In this document: positions 15,415 through 25,087 of the stretch, piece by piece
How positions within the stretch are numbered: position 1 is the stretch's first letter
Layout of the letters: every line of letters begins with the position of its first letter
Made by a program: the position numbers and the translations under genes
Source: Dehalobacter alkaniphilus
GTDB lineage: Bacteria > Bacillota > Desulfitobacteriia > Desulfitobacteriales > Syntrophobotulaceae
Direction: 5' to 3'
DNA length: 64,000 nt
Assembly (NCBI GenBank): GCA_040500365.1
Contig: CP148031.1
Span: 2,914,001 to 2,978,000, forward strand
Notes under the pieces: model-generated
Seen by the model: the letters and a program-made list of their open reading frames with translations, nothing else
Databases searched by the model: none
Told to the model about the DNA's origin: nothing

Positions 15415-18138
15415 TTACAGTAATCCGAGCTGCCGTATCTCCGTCAAGACACTACTCGGCAATGCTTTTGCCCCGCCGATCGCTATCACCGTTTTGCCTT
15501 TGTACGATGACAGCAAAACTTTTTGACTGGCAGACAGACCGCTTTGGGAAACGAGCAAAATATTGGATGAGCCTGTCGCTGCCAATATTCCTCCGGTCAG
15601 TGCATCGGGAAAATTCATTCCTGTAGCTATATATAGTACCTGTCCTGCAGTTTTATGTTCTTGGAGAACGCCTGCAGACGTTGCATAACGATCCGCACCG
15701 CCGATTCTGACCGGGGAAGGCAGCTCTGACAGTACATTTCCGGAGACCGCTCCGCTCCCGCCGATCACTTCCGTAGCGGTAATGGCACTTTTCTTCAGAG
15801 CAAGCAGGGTCTCGCTGTTTAAGATCCCGGAAGACGTCAACAAAATTGGTTTGCCTTCTACTGCCGCGAAAGAAGCCGCTGCAATTGCATCCGGAAAGTT
15901 GGCCCCGCTGACCACGACTGCCCGCCCTTTTGTGCCAAGCATGTCGGCGACAGCCGCGGCAGTGTCATATCGGTTGTTTCCGGCCAGCCGCTTTACAGCG
16001 GCAATATTGGCGAGCTTTGCTTCGACGGCAGCTGAAACAGCCCCCGTGCCGCCGAGAATAATAATTTCATTTGGGTTCGAGTCCTGAACTGCCTGATAAA
16101 CTTCCTGCGGCAGCTCGTTAGAGTATGTCAGCAGGATAGGTGCGTGGTATTTGTAAGCGAGCGGTGCTCCGGCCAGCGCATCGGGAAAATCATCAGCCCT
16201 GGCAATCACGACGGTATCCGCACCGGTCGGGAACGCTTCCCTTGCAATGGCTAAGGCTGTCATAATCCGGTCCGATCCGGCGATCCTGTCCGTATTAGAA
16301 TTCGGACTCCAGCCAACCCGGTAAGTACCGGGCTCATAGATGGAGACTTCTACCTCTGCGGCGTTCGTTGAGAACCCGCCGCCAACTCTGATCCATCTCG
16401 ATCCGCTCCACCGATATAAATAGGCAAGATAACCTGATCCTGTACCTGCTGCATATGCCACAGGAAGCTCTGTCTTTACGGCAAATTTAAGGACTTTTTC
16501 AGGCAGCGTTTCACCCCAGCTGACTGCATATACCCCACTCCCAGAAACAATTCCCTCAGGGAAACTAACCGGAGCTTTTGCTTCGGTTATGGAGATGGTA
16601 ATCTTTTTTTCCGTTCCTGTACTGTCGACCTGCAACGCAAAGGCTCCGGTCGGGACGGTCAGCTCTACAGCCGATTCCTCTCCGGCACTGCCCGCAGATA
16701 CGATGCCACCTTCCCAGCCCAGAGCGGCCGGCGATGTATAGCTCTGCAAAGTTCCAAACGTCTTCAGCACACGGTAGATATCCAATCTGCCGTACCCGTA
16801 GTCATCATCCCGGCCTTCCTGCCCGAGATCATAGGCCGATTCCATCAGGGCCTGCTTAATTTGATCGGCCGTCAATCCTGGATATTTGCTCCAGAGCAGG
16901 GCTGCGGCGCCCGTAACAAACGGTGCCGCGATCGAGGTCCCCGTCATATAGGCACAGCCCGTCTCTGTATTGGACCAGTAATCGGTAAGGATCCTTTTGC
17001 CCGGAGCGGAGAGCAGCATCTCCGGTCCTGTCAGGGAAAAATCCGTAATCACATCAGAGGAATCCAAAGCCGAGACAGCCAAAACGTTCGGATTCGCCGC
17101 AGGATAAGACACCTCGCTGGTTCCCGCAACAGTCTGGTGGCTGTAGATCTGTGAAGAGTTTCCGGAAACATTACCTGAAGCTCCGATCAGCAGGCACCCT
17201 TTATCAGCTGCATACTGCAGCGCATCATCAAGGATTTTAGTTTCTTCATCGGAACCGAGGCTCATATTGATGATCTTGGCACCGTTATCGACGGCCCAGA
17301 TAATGCCGTCCGCGATGACAGCATCCTCGCCTTCACCGTTCCTATCCATGGCTTTGATCGGCATAATCTTCGCATTATAGGCCACCCCAATGATGCCTTT
17401 ATTGTTATTCAGGGCCGCAATCGATCCGGCCACGGAGGTACCGTGTCCGTTATCATCCTGTACTGCCGTGACTGCAGTACTTCGTGTAATTGCGTTGTAC
17501 CCTTTGACAAGATTACTGTTCGTCCCATCTGCCAGGTCGGGATGATCGAGGTCTACGCCTGTGTCAATCACAGCAACGATGACCCCCTGACCTGTTGTTC
17601 CCTCTTTCCACGCCTGGTCGGCCCTTACCCTTTGCAGCCCCCACTGGTAACTGTATTCGGGATCACTGACGGTAGTTGTGAAAACCTCCGTGTTGGCAGT
17701 TCTTTCGGTCTGATATTTTTTGCTCCATGAAGCACTTAGAACTCCCGGGAATTGGAGTGTCTTTTGCAGGATATCCTCAGCTTCATTTGTACCATTCGTC
17801 CTTTGAAATTGCAGCGTACAATAATCCAGCGGACCGGTCCTTACCAGCTCGCCCCCGACAGCTTCTGCCAGTGTACCCAGATCGGTGCCCTGAGCGGTCT
17901 CCACCACCAGGCGGGTGGCTTCAGGGTCGTATTCTTCCGTAATAGGCGGCTTCCAGCCGGATATCTCCAAAGCCGCTGCAACCTTCTCCTGACCGCCCGG
18001 GATGCCCTGAAACACTAGGGCAAGGCAAATCAGAACTGCCAAACAAGCTTTTATGTTTAGCGAAGGGATGGATCTTAGGTGTCTTCGCTGTAGGATCATT
18101 TTTTGTTTTTGCGGATTCCTGGTGCTTATAGGCAACAT
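15415..18138 (-). CDS. Subtilisin-family serine protease with C-terminal CWB2 triplet
   Basis: A 907-residue S8 peptidase for the cell surface. RBS GAGGA is 6 bases before the ATG; a basic leader precedes the hydrophobic signal core (ACLAVLICLALVFQGIP). An N-terminal propeptide-like region (about 55-150) leads to the catalytic domain with Asp192 (AVIDTGVDLDHPDL), His232 (DDNGHGTSVAGS), the oxyanion Asn near GASGN and Ser402 (TGTSIAAPFVTGAAA). A beta-rich domain (about 485-620) links to three CWB2 modules (about 630-907; RIAGSDRIMTALAIA, RLAGNNRYDTAAAVA, RIGGADRYATSAGV). It may mature or turn over surface proteins such as the S-layer-like neighbour. The divergent GH18 gene starts 155 bases away. 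Confidence 0.94.
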   Translation of the reverse strand: MLPISTRNPQKQKMILQRRHLRSIPSLNIKACLAVLICLALVFQGIPGGQEKVAAALEISGWKPPITEEYDPEATRLVVETAQGTDLGTLAEAVGGELVRTGPLDYCTLQFQRTNGTNEAEDILQKTLQFPGVLSASWSKKYQTERTANTEVFTTTVSDPEYSYQWGLQRVRADQAWKEGTTGQGVIVAVIDTGVDLDHPDLADGTNSNLVKGYNAITRSTAVTAVQDDNGHGTSVAGSIAALNNNKGIIGVAYNAKIMPIKAMDRNGEGEDAVIADGIIWAVDNGAKIINMSLGSDEETKILDDALQYAADKGCLLIGASGNVSGNSSQIYSHQTVAGTSEVSYPAANPNVLAVSALDSSDVITDFSLTGPEMLLSAPGKRILTDYWSNTETGCAYMTGTSIAAPFVTGAAALLWSKYPGLTADQIKQALMESAYDLGQEGRDDDYGYGRLDIYRVLKTFGTLQSYTSPAALGWEGGIVSAGSAGEESAVELTVPTGAFALQVDSTGTEKKITISITEAKAPVSFPEGIVSGSGVYAVSWGETLPEKVLKFAVKTELPVAYAAGTGSGYLAYLYRWSGSRWIRVGGGFSTNAAEVEVSIYEPGTYRVGWSPNSNTDRIAGSDRIMTALAIAREAFPTGADTVVIARADDFPDALAGAPLAYKYHAPILLTYSNELPQEVYQAVQDSNPNEIIILGGTGAVSAAVEAKLANIAAVKRLAGNNRYDTAAAVADMLGTKGRAVVVSGANFPDAIAAASFAAVEGKPILLTSSGILNSETLLALKKSAITATEVIGGSGAVSGNVLSELPSPVRIGGADRYATSAGVLQEHKTAGQVLYIATGMNFPDALTGGILAATGSSNILLVSQSGLSASQKVLLSSYKGKTVIAIGGAKALPSSVLTEIRQLGLL

Positions 18139-18292
18139 TTTTTGTCCTCACATTTTTGTGTTTTTGTATGTTTTTCACAAATTCGGCAAGATCTTATATT
18201 TTCCTGCATTTTGAACAGGACTTTCGAGTCTGATGGCGAAATAAAGAGATATCCAGTTTTTTGCCAGACAGAATATATGGAGGAGAATCTTT

Positions 18293-20365
18293 ATGTTCAA
18301 GTTAAAAATGAATAGTCATCAAAAAAAGCAAGCGACAAGCCTGGTTAGAAAAGGAATAGCAACTCTGACCCTGGCTTCTTTCTTTACGTGCAGCCTGTTT
18401 TCAGGAATAGGGGAAACGCTCAAGCCGGCCTATGCTGCAGACAGCAGTAGCACTTCCTTTACCCGTTTTGCCGGAGAAACCAGATATGAGACAGCAGTCG
18501 AAATATCTTCAAATAACTGGACCAATGCCAGCAGCGTCGTCCTGACCCGCGGGGATGCCTTCCCAGATGCACTGGCCGGTGCCGTTCTTGCCAACAGCGC
18601 TGTGGTAGGCGGCGGACCCCTTCTGCTGACCGAATCCAACCGGCTGCGCCCGGAAGTCCTTCAGGAAATTCAGCGGCTGAATGCTTCCTCAGTCTTTATC
18701 CTTGGCGGGACAGGAGCGATATCGGCGAGCGTAGAAAATGCGCTGAAGGCTAACGGCTTGACGACCTATCGGATCCAGGGAAACGACCGCTATGAAACGG
18801 CGGCTAACATTTCAACGACATCCGTGGAAAGCAGTACCCGGGCTTTTCTAGCTTCAGGCAAAGTCTTTGCCGATGCACTGAGCATTTCTTCCTACGCAGC
18901 AGCCAATGGAATCCCGCTGCTGCTGACCGATATGCAGAAAGTACCCACGGCAACTCTGAATGCGCTCCAGAAACTCGGCGTTACTGAAATTACCCTGATC
19001 GGCGGTGAGAGTGCCATCAGTGCTTCAGTTGCCGGGCAGCTCAAAACAGCCGGCTATACCGTCAGCAGACTGAGTGACCAGGACCGCTACAAGACCAATG
19101 TGGCGATATTAAAAAATCTTCCATATAATATGGACAAAATGATCGTCGCGACAGGCAGCTCCTTTCCGGATGCATTGGCAGGCTCTGTGCTCGCCGCTAG
19201 AAACAATAACCCGATTCTACTGGTTCCGAAGGATGAAAATGCCCTGCTGAATACGCCGACTACAGCTTATCTTGGATCAAACAGAGCTAGTGTGAATAAT
19301 TTCTTTTTCTTAGGCGGTTTTGATGTAATCAGTACAGCAATACAAAATATTGTCCGGATCGGAAGCACCAGTTCCAAAATATCCTTGCAGTTCTGGGATG
19401 GCTATGCCAATAAAACAACCTATGAAAACCAGCTGTCCTATGTTCCGGGTGATCTGTCGGACTATATCGATATTCTGGTTCCAAACCTTGCAGGAGCCGT
19501 TCAGGCCGACGGCAGCTTTGCCTACAGGTTCAGCAGTGCCGAAACACCCAAATATCTGGTATCTCTCGGCCAGAGCAAAGGTGCCCAGGTCGTGCCGATG
19601 GTTATGAGCAGCGGCAGTACGGCTGATTCCGTGCTGCAGAACGCGACCAAACGCAGTACGTTTGTGAACAGTTCCCTCAAGCTGATTGCGGAAACCAATG
19701 CCGATGGCATTCTGGTCGATATGGAAGCACTCTCCGAAAGCTCTGAAGAAGGCCTTACTGCCCTGATGCAGGATCTGTACACACGACTTCACCCGCAAGG
19801 GAAACTGGTCATGGTCTCTGTCATGTCCAAAACCTCTGCAACCGCCGAGCCCTGGTACGATGAGTACGACTACAACAACCTCGCACAGTATGTGGATTAT
19901 ATCCAGATCATGTCCTACGACAAACATTATTCGACGTCCGCTCCTGGGCCGATCGCGCCTTCGGATTGGGTCAGACAGGTCATTGCCTATGCCGTGACCG
20001 AAATCCCTTCGGAAAAGATTCTGATGGGTGTCCCTTACTACGGAAGAGCCTGGAGAACAGAAGGAAGCGGCTGGGTGTCCAAGGTCTTTGGCTGGGCAGT
20101 CGCGACGCAGACCGCTGACGAGTTCTGTGCTACAATCACCCGAGAGACCACGTTGACAGACCCGATCGGCGTACCGACCTTTAAATATGTCGATGAAAAC
20201 GGCTACAGCAGGACAGCTTATTTTGACGACAGGCTGAGCTGGGGAAAAAAACTGGATATCATGGATGAATATAATCTCGGCGGCATTGGCGGCTGGTCGA
20301 TGGGCTGGATAAACGAAGTCAGTACTCCGGAACTGTACCCGCTGCTGAAAGAGCGGATCAAATAA
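18293..20365 (+). CDS. CWB2-anchored glycosyl hydrolase family 18 protein
   Basis: A 690-residue secreted enzyme. GGAGGAG stands 7 bases before the ATG. A long signal peptide (about 1-48) is followed by three CWB2 modules (about 55-355; RFAGETRYETAVEI, RIQGNDRYETAANI, RLSDQDRYKTNVAI) and a GH18 barrel (about 360-688). The barrel is close to the YaaH/SleL peptidoglycan-glucosaminidase group: ADGILVDMEAL holds the acid Glu near residue 477, then VSVMSKTS, YIQIMSYDKHY, KILMGVPYYGRAW and a GGIGGWSMGW end strand. The usual DGxDxDxE motif has Leu in place of the fourth position, as SleL-type enzymes also vary there. Likely cuts peptidoglycan or a related glucosamine polymer at the wall. It is divergent to the protease and starts a surface-protein pair with the next gene. 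Confidence 0.92.
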   Translation: MFKLKMNSHQKKQATSLVRKGIATLTLASFFTCSLFSGIGETLKPAYAADSSSTSFTRFAGETRYETAVEISSNNWTNASSVVLTRGDAFPDALAGAVLANSAVVGGGPLLLTESNRLRPEVLQEIQRLNASSVFILGGTGAISASVENALKANGLTTYRIQGNDRYETAANISTTSVESSTRAFLASGKVFADALSISSYAAANGIPLLLTDMQKVPTATLNALQKLGVTEITLIGGESAISASVAGQLKTAGYTVSRLSDQDRYKTNVAILKNLPYNMDKMIVATGSSFPDALAGSVLAARNNNPILLVPKDENALLNTPTTAYLGSNRASVNNFFFLGGFDVISTAIQNIVRIGSTSSKISLQFWDGYANKTTYENQLSYVPGDLSDYIDILVPNLAGAVQADGSFAYRFSSAETPKYLVSLGQSKGAQVVPMVMSSGSTADSVLQNATKRSTFVNSSLKLIAETNADGILVDMEALSESSEEGLTALMQDLYTRLHPQGKLVMVSVMSKTSATAEPWYDEYDYNNLAQYVDYIQIMSYDKHYSTSAPGPIAPSDWVRQVIAYAVTEIPSEKILMGVPYYGRAWRTEGSGWVSKVFGWAVATQTADEFCATITRETTLTDPIGVPTFKYVDENGYSRTAYFDDRLSWGKKLDIMDEYNLGGIGGWSMGWINEVSTPELYPLLKERIK

Positions 20366-20385
20366 TTACGAAATATTTCTGGTGT

Positions 20386-20488
20386 ACGTCATGGACTCTA
20401 ACCGCTCTTCGGCTGTTGTGCCCTCCATGGCACAAACAGCCGCGCTTCGCATCGTGCTCCGCTTAGGCGCGGATAGACTCCATGACGT
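20386..20488 (+). repeat. Long palindromic intergenic repeat, copy A
   Basis: Outer arms ACGTCATGGA...TCCATGACGT pair over about 15 bases with one mismatch. The core reads ACCGCTCTTCGGCTGTTGTG, then GCC-CTCC-ATGGC and ACAAACAGCCGCGC, then CGTGCTCCGCT. It shares this core with 25088, 25402, 32281 and 50420. Confidence 0.85.
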
Positions 20489-20514
20489 TGATCTTATGAA
20501 TATTAAGTCATGCT

Positions 20515-20542
20515 AGAGGGTGTTCACGCACCCTCTTTTTTC
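20515..20542 (+). terminator. Rho-independent terminator
   Basis: An 8-bp stem AGAGGGTG/CACCCTCT with a 6-base loop is followed by TTTTTTCTT. It ends the CWB2-GH18 transcript before the second GH18 gene. Confidence 0.88.
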
Positions 20543-20593
20543 TTACTGAATATTCATATCAGAAGATAAGAAACTAAGAAGTGGGGTTTCAAG

Positions 20594-21574
20594 ATGACAA
20601 CTAACCTTCAGTTCTGGGATGGATACGGCAGTAAGGCAGCTTACGAGAAACAATTGGCCTGCGTTTCCGGCAATCTTCTGAAATCGATTGATATCCTGGT
20701 CCCGAATTTTGCAGGGCCGCTGCAGGCGGATGGCAGCTTTGGCTATGTCTTCACCGATCCTGAAATAACGAAGTACCTGGTCGCTCTCGGACAGCGCAGC
20801 GGCGCCAAAGTCGTCCCTATGGTCCTGGGCAGCGGCAAGTCAGCTGGAAATATGCTTCGTGACCCGCTGAAACGCAGCATCTTTAGGGAAAGCTGCCTGA
20901 AGCTCATCCGGGATACCGGAGCAGACGGAATTCTGGTCGATCTCGAAGCGCTCTCGTCTGATACCGGACCGGGACTTACCGCTTTAATGAAAGCCCTCTA
21001 TGCGCAGTTATCCGCCCAAGGAAAGCTCACGCTCGTCTCTGTGATGTCCCGGACTTCCGACACAGCAGAGCCCTGGTGCGCCCAGTATAACTACGCCGAG
21101 CTGGCCGGATATGCCGACTACGTACAGATCATGTCCTACGACCTGCATTATGCAACCTCTGCACCGGGTCCGATCGCACCGCTGGATTGGGTGCGCAGGG
21201 TCATGGCTTATGCCGTTACGCGGATTCCTCCCTCGAAGATCCTGATGGGTATACCGTTTTACGGTAGAACGTGGCGGCAGGACGGCACGCGCTGGTTATC
21301 CAAAGCGCTAGGTCTTTCCGCTGCCACGCGGACTGCTCAGCACTTCCGTGCAGTAAGCACGAGAGAGACCTCTTCCTCCGATCCCATCGGTACACCAACT
21401 TTTTGCTATACAGATGAACACGGTCATCGCTGGACCATGTATTACGATGATAGCCGGAGCTGGGCAGCTAAGCTCTGCCTACTTAAAGAATTCAGCCTCG
21501 GAGGGATAGGCTGCTGGTCCCTGGCCTGGCTCGACCAGACAAGCGCCGGGCAATTTGCGGCACTGCTGGAATAG
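20594..21574 (+). CDS. Stand-alone glycosyl hydrolase family 18 protein without signal peptide
   Basis: A 326-residue copy of the catalytic domain of the preceding GH18 protein. It begins exactly where that barrel begins (LQFWDGYGSKAAYEKQL against LQFWDGYANKTTYENQL) and keeps the acid Glu near residue 118 in ADGILVDLEAL, plus YVQIMSYDLHYATSAPGPIAP and KILMGIPFYGRTW. It has neither signal peptide nor CWB2 modules and carries several extra Cys residues. RBS GTGGGG is 8 bases before the ATG. It looks like a tandem duplicate that lost its export and anchor parts, perhaps used in the spore or released on lysis as SleL/YaaH relatives are. No own promoter was found; the terminator at 20515 separates it from its parent. 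Confidence 0.88.
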   Translation: MTTNLQFWDGYGSKAAYEKQLACVSGNLLKSIDILVPNFAGPLQADGSFGYVFTDPEITKYLVALGQRSGAKVVPMVLGSGKSAGNMLRDPLKRSIFRESCLKLIRDTGADGILVDLEALSSDTGPGLTALMKALYAQLSAQGKLTLVSVMSRTSDTAEPWCAQYNYAELAGYADYVQIMSYDLHYATSAPGPIAPLDWVRRVMAYAVTRIPPSKILMGIPFYGRTWRQDGTRWLSKALGLSAATRTAQHFRAVSTRETSSSDPIGTPTFCYTDEHGHRWTMYYDDSRSWAAKLCLLKEFSLGGIGCWSLAWLDQTSAGQFAALLE

Positions 21575-21601
21575 GAAAGGAACGAAATCAGCAATACCCC
21601 C

Positions 21602-21629
21602 AAAAAAGAAGAGACACCTGAAGCGCCTC
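21602..21629 (-). terminator. Rho-independent terminator of the polysaccharide operon
   Basis: On the minus strand GAGGCGC-TTCA-GGTGTCTC pairs with two G-U wobbles and is followed by TTCTTTTTT. It lies 14 bases after the stop of the sugar transferase. Confidence 0.75.
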
Positions 21630-21642
21630 ATAGAGCTAAATA

Positions 21643-22254
21643 TTAGTACGCGCCCTTGCCCTTTAAAACAATAAAAACCGTCTTCCAGAGGATCTTCAGA
21701 TCAAGGCCGAAACGCCAGTTTTGGACGTATTCCACGTCATATTTCAGGGTTTCCGTGAGCGTCAGCTCACTGCGGCCATTGACCTGGGCTAGACCGGTCA
21801 CTCCCGGCGGCATGTCCAGACGATGACGCTGTTCGTGCGTATACTGATCCACGATTTCCGGAACTTCCGGCCTCGGACCGACGATGCTCATCGTACCGTT
21901 GATAATATTCAAAAGCTGGGGCAGCTCATCCAGGCTGCTTTTCCTTAAGAATCTGCCGCTCTTCGTGATCCTCGGATCATCCTTATCCTGAAAAAAGAAA
22001 TTATCGGGATCAAATCTGCCTTCTTTTTTCATCTGCTCGATTTTTTCCTTCATCACAGCATTGGCATTCGGAACCATGGTCCGGAATTTATAGATTGTGA
22101 AGAACGCCCCGTTCCGTCCTACTCTTTCCTGCCGGAAGACTGCGGGACCTTTGGAATCGGCCTTGATCCAAAGGACAATAATCAGCCACAATGGGGATAA
22201 AATAATAAGCAGTGGGATAGAAATCAATAGGTCTAAAACCCTTTTCGCAAACAA
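21643..22254 (-). CDS. Initiating phosphosugar transferase (PglC/WcaJ C-domain type)
   Basis: A 203-residue monotopic polyprenyl-phosphate phosphoglycosyl transferase that would start a glycan on undecaprenyl phosphate from a UDP-sugar. Features: N-terminal re-entrant membrane helix (LDLLISIPLLIILSPLWLII), FRQERVGRNGAFFTIYKFRTM, the LRKSSLDELPQLLNIINGTMSIVGPRPE core and the PPGVTGLAQVNGRSELT block. Length matches the short PglC class that lacks the large WcaJ membrane domain. The TTG start at 22254 has AAGGAG 8 bases upstream. It is the last gene of the locus, next to a PglE-type aminotransferase, so UDP-bacillosamine-type sugars are plausible donors. Confidence 0.9.
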   Translation of the reverse strand: MFAKRVLDLLISIPLLIILSPLWLIIVLWIKADSKGPAVFRQERVGRNGAFFTIYKFRTMVPNANAVMKEKIEQMKKEGRFDPDNFFFQDKDDPRITKSGRFLRKSSLDELPQLLNIINGTMSIVGPRPEVPEIVDQYTHEQRHRLDMPPGVTGLAQVNGRSELTLTETLKYDVEYVQNWRFGLDLKILWKTVFIVLKGKGAY

Positions 22255-22377
22255 ATTACCACTCCTTGAGATTTTACTCCTTCACATCTTACAAATATTC
22301 TTACTATCTTTCGTAGGTGATTTCGAACAATTTCCTAAATTCTATAAGAAACGGAGGAGAAAGTCTGTTCTTCCTTC

Positions 22378-23547
22378 TTATAACCTGATCTTTTCAATAA
22401 CATGCTGTACGGCTTCAATGACATCCTGAACATCGACATCGCTCATTCTAGGATAAAGCGGTAGGGAAATAATTCTTTCGTAAAGCGCTTCCGTCTTTGG
22501 GAAATCTCCGGGCTTGTAGCCAAAGGTATCCCGGTAATATGGATGATACGGAAGCGGAATATAGTGAACGCTTGTGCCAATATTTCCTTCCTTGAGCTGT
22601 TCAATAAACGCAGCCCGATCCACCGTAAGTTTATCGAGATTCAGCCTGATCATATACAAATGGCGGGCATGACGGGCATACGTAAAATCGGTCGGAACTT
22701 CAATCTCAGGAAGCTTGTTGAAAGCAGCGTTATAACGCTGCCAGATGACTTCTCTTCTGGCCTGCATGGATTCCAGTTTAGCCAGCTGGGTCATTCCCAT
22801 CGCAGCCTGAATATCCGTCATATTGTACTTGTATCCTGGATATTCAATCTCATAGTACCACGAGCCTTTCTCGGAAAACCTGTTCCAGGCATTGCGGCTC
22901 ATACCGTGAAGGCTCAGGACCCTCATTTTACCGGCAAGCTCATCATCATTGGTCGTTACCATACCGCCTTCTCCGGTTGCCAGGTTCTTCGTCGCATAGA
23001 ACGAAAAGGCCGCCGCATCGCCGATCGTGCCGACCATCCTGTCTTTATATTTCGTATACATGCCGTGGGCCGCATCTTCCAAAACAAATAGGCTGTATTT
23101 TTTCGCAATCTGCAGGATTTCATCCATCTCGCACGGAAGCCCGGCAAGATGAACTGGGATAATTGCCTTGGTCTTAGATGTTATCTTCTCTTCGATTTTT
23201 GCCGGATCGATGTTCAGCGTTTTCGGGTCAATATCTACCAGAACAGGGGTTGCCCCGCAGTGAATGATCACATTCGATGAGGCTGCAAACGTCATCGCCG
23301 TGGTGATTACCTCATCGCCCGCTCCTACTCCGGCAGCAAGCAGGGCAATGTGCAGGCCTGCAGTGCAGGAATTCAGCGCTATGGCATGTTTGACACCGAT
23401 ATATTCGGCAAAACGCTTTTCAAATTCTCCGGTCTTTGGACCCTTGGAAATCCAATTCGATCTCAGGCTGTCGACAACAGCTTCAATATCATCATCTTCA
23501 ATCAACGGTAGCGCATAGGGAAGGAACTGTTCTCGTCGTGGACTCAT
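22378..23547 (-). CDS. DegT/DnrJ/EryC1 aminotransferase (PglE/PseC type)
   Basis: A 389-residue PLP-dependent sugar aminotransferase. It shows LNSCTAGLHIALLAAGVGAGDEVITTAMTFAAS, the Asp of EDAAHG that contacts the PLP ring, and the Schiff-base Lys in FSFYATKNLATGEGGM. The C-terminus IGTSVHYIPLPYHPYY is typical of the family. It would aminate the 4-keto product of a 4,6-dehydratase, such as the PglF-type enzyme encoded at 37697-39550, giving a 4-amino-4,6-dideoxy sugar nucleotide. PglE and PseC cannot be told apart by eye. No PglD/PseH acetyltransferase is found nearby. The AT-rich gap to its right holds a small tandem repeat. Confidence 0.88.
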   Translation of the reverse strand: MSPRREQFLPYALPLIEDDDIEAVVDSLRSNWISKGPKTGEFEKRFAEYIGVKHAIALNSCTAGLHIALLAAGVGAGDEVITTAMTFAASSNVIIHCGATPVLVDIDPKTLNIDPAKIEEKITSKTKAIIPVHLAGLPCEMDEILQIAKKYSLFVLEDAAHGMYTKYKDRMVGTIGDAAAFSFYATKNLATGEGGMVTTNDDELAGKMRVLSLHGMSRNAWNRFSEKGSWYYEIEYPGYKYNMTDIQAAMGMTQLAKLESMQARREVIWQRYNAAFNKLPEIEVPTDFTYARHARHLYMIRLNLDKLTVDRAAFIEQLKEGNIGTSVHYIPLPYHPYYRDTFGYKPGDFPKTEALYERIISLPLYPRMSDVDVQDVIEAVQHVIEKIRL

Positions 23548-23596
23548 AAACTTACGCCTCTTTCTTAGTTTCAGTATCTGCTATCATGTTATTATG

Positions 23597-23620
23597 TTGT
23601 TCTATTGTTCTATTGTTCTA
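23597..23620. repeat. Three tandem copies of an 8-base unit
   Basis: TTGTTCTA is repeated three times without change in the AT-rich gap between the aminotransferase and glycosyltransferase genes. The rest of 23548-23748 shows no feature. Confidence 0.8.
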
Positions 23621-23748
23621 TTTGATTTTTGTTTTTTTAATTTATCCATTGATTGTTTTTTTACTTCGTTTATTCTTAAATACTTTTATTTCCTTATTCA
23701 TTATTCATTGACTACTTTATTTTACTACGCTTTGGCCAAAAAACAACT

Positions 23749-24969
23749 TCAGGCTTTCTTCAAATGAAGCTGCTCAAGCCAGTTTCTGACGATACTGTCC
23801 CAGGAATAGTGCCTGATGACATATTCCCGGCCCTTTTCGGAGAGTACCCTGCAGGTTTCCGGATCTGCCTTTAGGCGCAAGACCGTCTCGGCAAGGATTT
23901 TGGGGTTTTCGGGTTCGAGCACCACTCCGCCGCCGCTCTCCTTGACAATCTCGGCGCCTTCACCCTCTCCGACATAGATCAACGGCTGACCGCTGGCCAT
24001 TGCCGGGAATACTTTGGAAGGCCTTACCCCTTCCGACAGCTTATAGCGTCTGAGGGTCGAAAGACTGATACTACTTAACGAATAGTAACGCGGAATCTCT
24101 TCGAGTGGCTGGAAATCGATAAAACGGACATTGGGCAGATCCTTTTCCCGGGCGATCTGTTCGAGCCGGGGTCTTTCGGACCCGTCGCCGACAAACAGAA
24201 AAAATATTTCCGGCTCGGCACGCAGCAGATCGGCGGCCTCAAGCGCTGTCTCAATCCCATGAGCGTACCCCATCGTCCCAGCATACAGAATCACATATTT
24301 CCCCTCAAGTCCGAGCTGCTGTTCCAATACCACGTCTTTGGGCCTTGGTGTAAATAGTTCGGTATCCACGCCGTTAGGCAGGAATAAGATATCTTCAGCT
24401 TTGACCCCTTTCTTTTTCAAGCCTTCCACAATCCCCTGGGTCTGCGCCGAAAGCTTAAATGCCTTGCGGTAAAAACAGCGTTCCAGCCACTCACACATGC
24501 CGATAAGCTGCTTATTCGTGACAAGTCCGAGCTGTACGGCGGATTCCGGCCACAGATCGGAGACATTGAAAATATAGGGTGCTCTTTTGAAGAAAGAAGT
24601 AATGACAGCTGTAAAACCGATAAAAAGCGGCGGAGATTCCACGACAATCAAGTCCTGGGAACCGCTGCGGCAAATTCCCAAAAAAGCAGAAAAGACAAAA
24701 GAAAAATAATTCAGCAAACGCAGCCAGAATCTGCCCCGCTTCACTGGATAGATGCAGGTTCTCAGAACCACTATTCCGTCCATTTCCTCGCGCACAAACA
24801 TTTTCCCCCGGTATTCATCTGGGATGATCCCGGTGGGATGGTTTGGAAAGGCTGTCACGACCGTAACCGTATTCCCCTGGTTCCGCAGACCTTTGGCCAG
24901 CTCCCAGAGCCTTACCTGAGCCGCCCCCTTCTCCGGCGGAAAATACTGCGTCAAAAGCAAAATACGCAT
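23749..24969 (-). CDS. Glycosyltransferase family 4 (WbuB-like)
   Basis: A 406-residue GT-B fold enzyme. The N-terminal half starts MRILLLTQYFPPEKGAAQVR, which is the WbuB-type opening, and has FNVSDLWPESAVQLGLV. The C-terminal half has YAGTMGYAHGIETALEAADLL, the donor-site EGVRPSKVFPAMASGQPLIY and GEGAEIVKESGGGVVLEP. WbuB-class enzymes transfer N-acetylated 6-deoxy amino sugars in surface polysaccharides, but the sugar used here cannot be read from sequence. A 587-base gap with two palindromic repeats separates it from the gene upstream. Confidence 0.9.
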   Translation of the reverse strand: MRILLLTQYFPPEKGAAQVRLWELAKGLRNQGNTVTVVTAFPNHPTGIIPDEYRGKMFVREEMDGIVVLRTCIYPVKRGRFWLRLLNYFSFVFSAFLGICRSGSQDLIVVESPPLFIGFTAVITSFFKRAPYIFNVSDLWPESAVQLGLVTNKQLIGMCEWLERCFYRKAFKLSAQTQGIVEGLKKKGVKAEDILFLPNGVDTELFTPRPKDVVLEQQLGLEGKYVILYAGTMGYAHGIETALEAADLLRAEPEIFFLFVGDGSERPRLEQIAREKDLPNVRFIDFQPLEEIPRYYSLSSISLSTLRRYKLSEGVRPSKVFPAMASGQPLIYVGEGEGAEIVKESGGGVVLEPENPKILAETVLRLKADPETCRVLSEKGREYVIRHYSWDSIVRNWLEQLHLKKA

Positions 24970-25087
24970 TCTTATCTTTACTCCTAGGTTAATACTTACT
25001 TTACTAAACTTATTTTGGCTGCTTCCTCATAGTACAACGTTCCTGAAATAAATACTCAAATATATGATTGCGTTAAACTCCCGAGTT

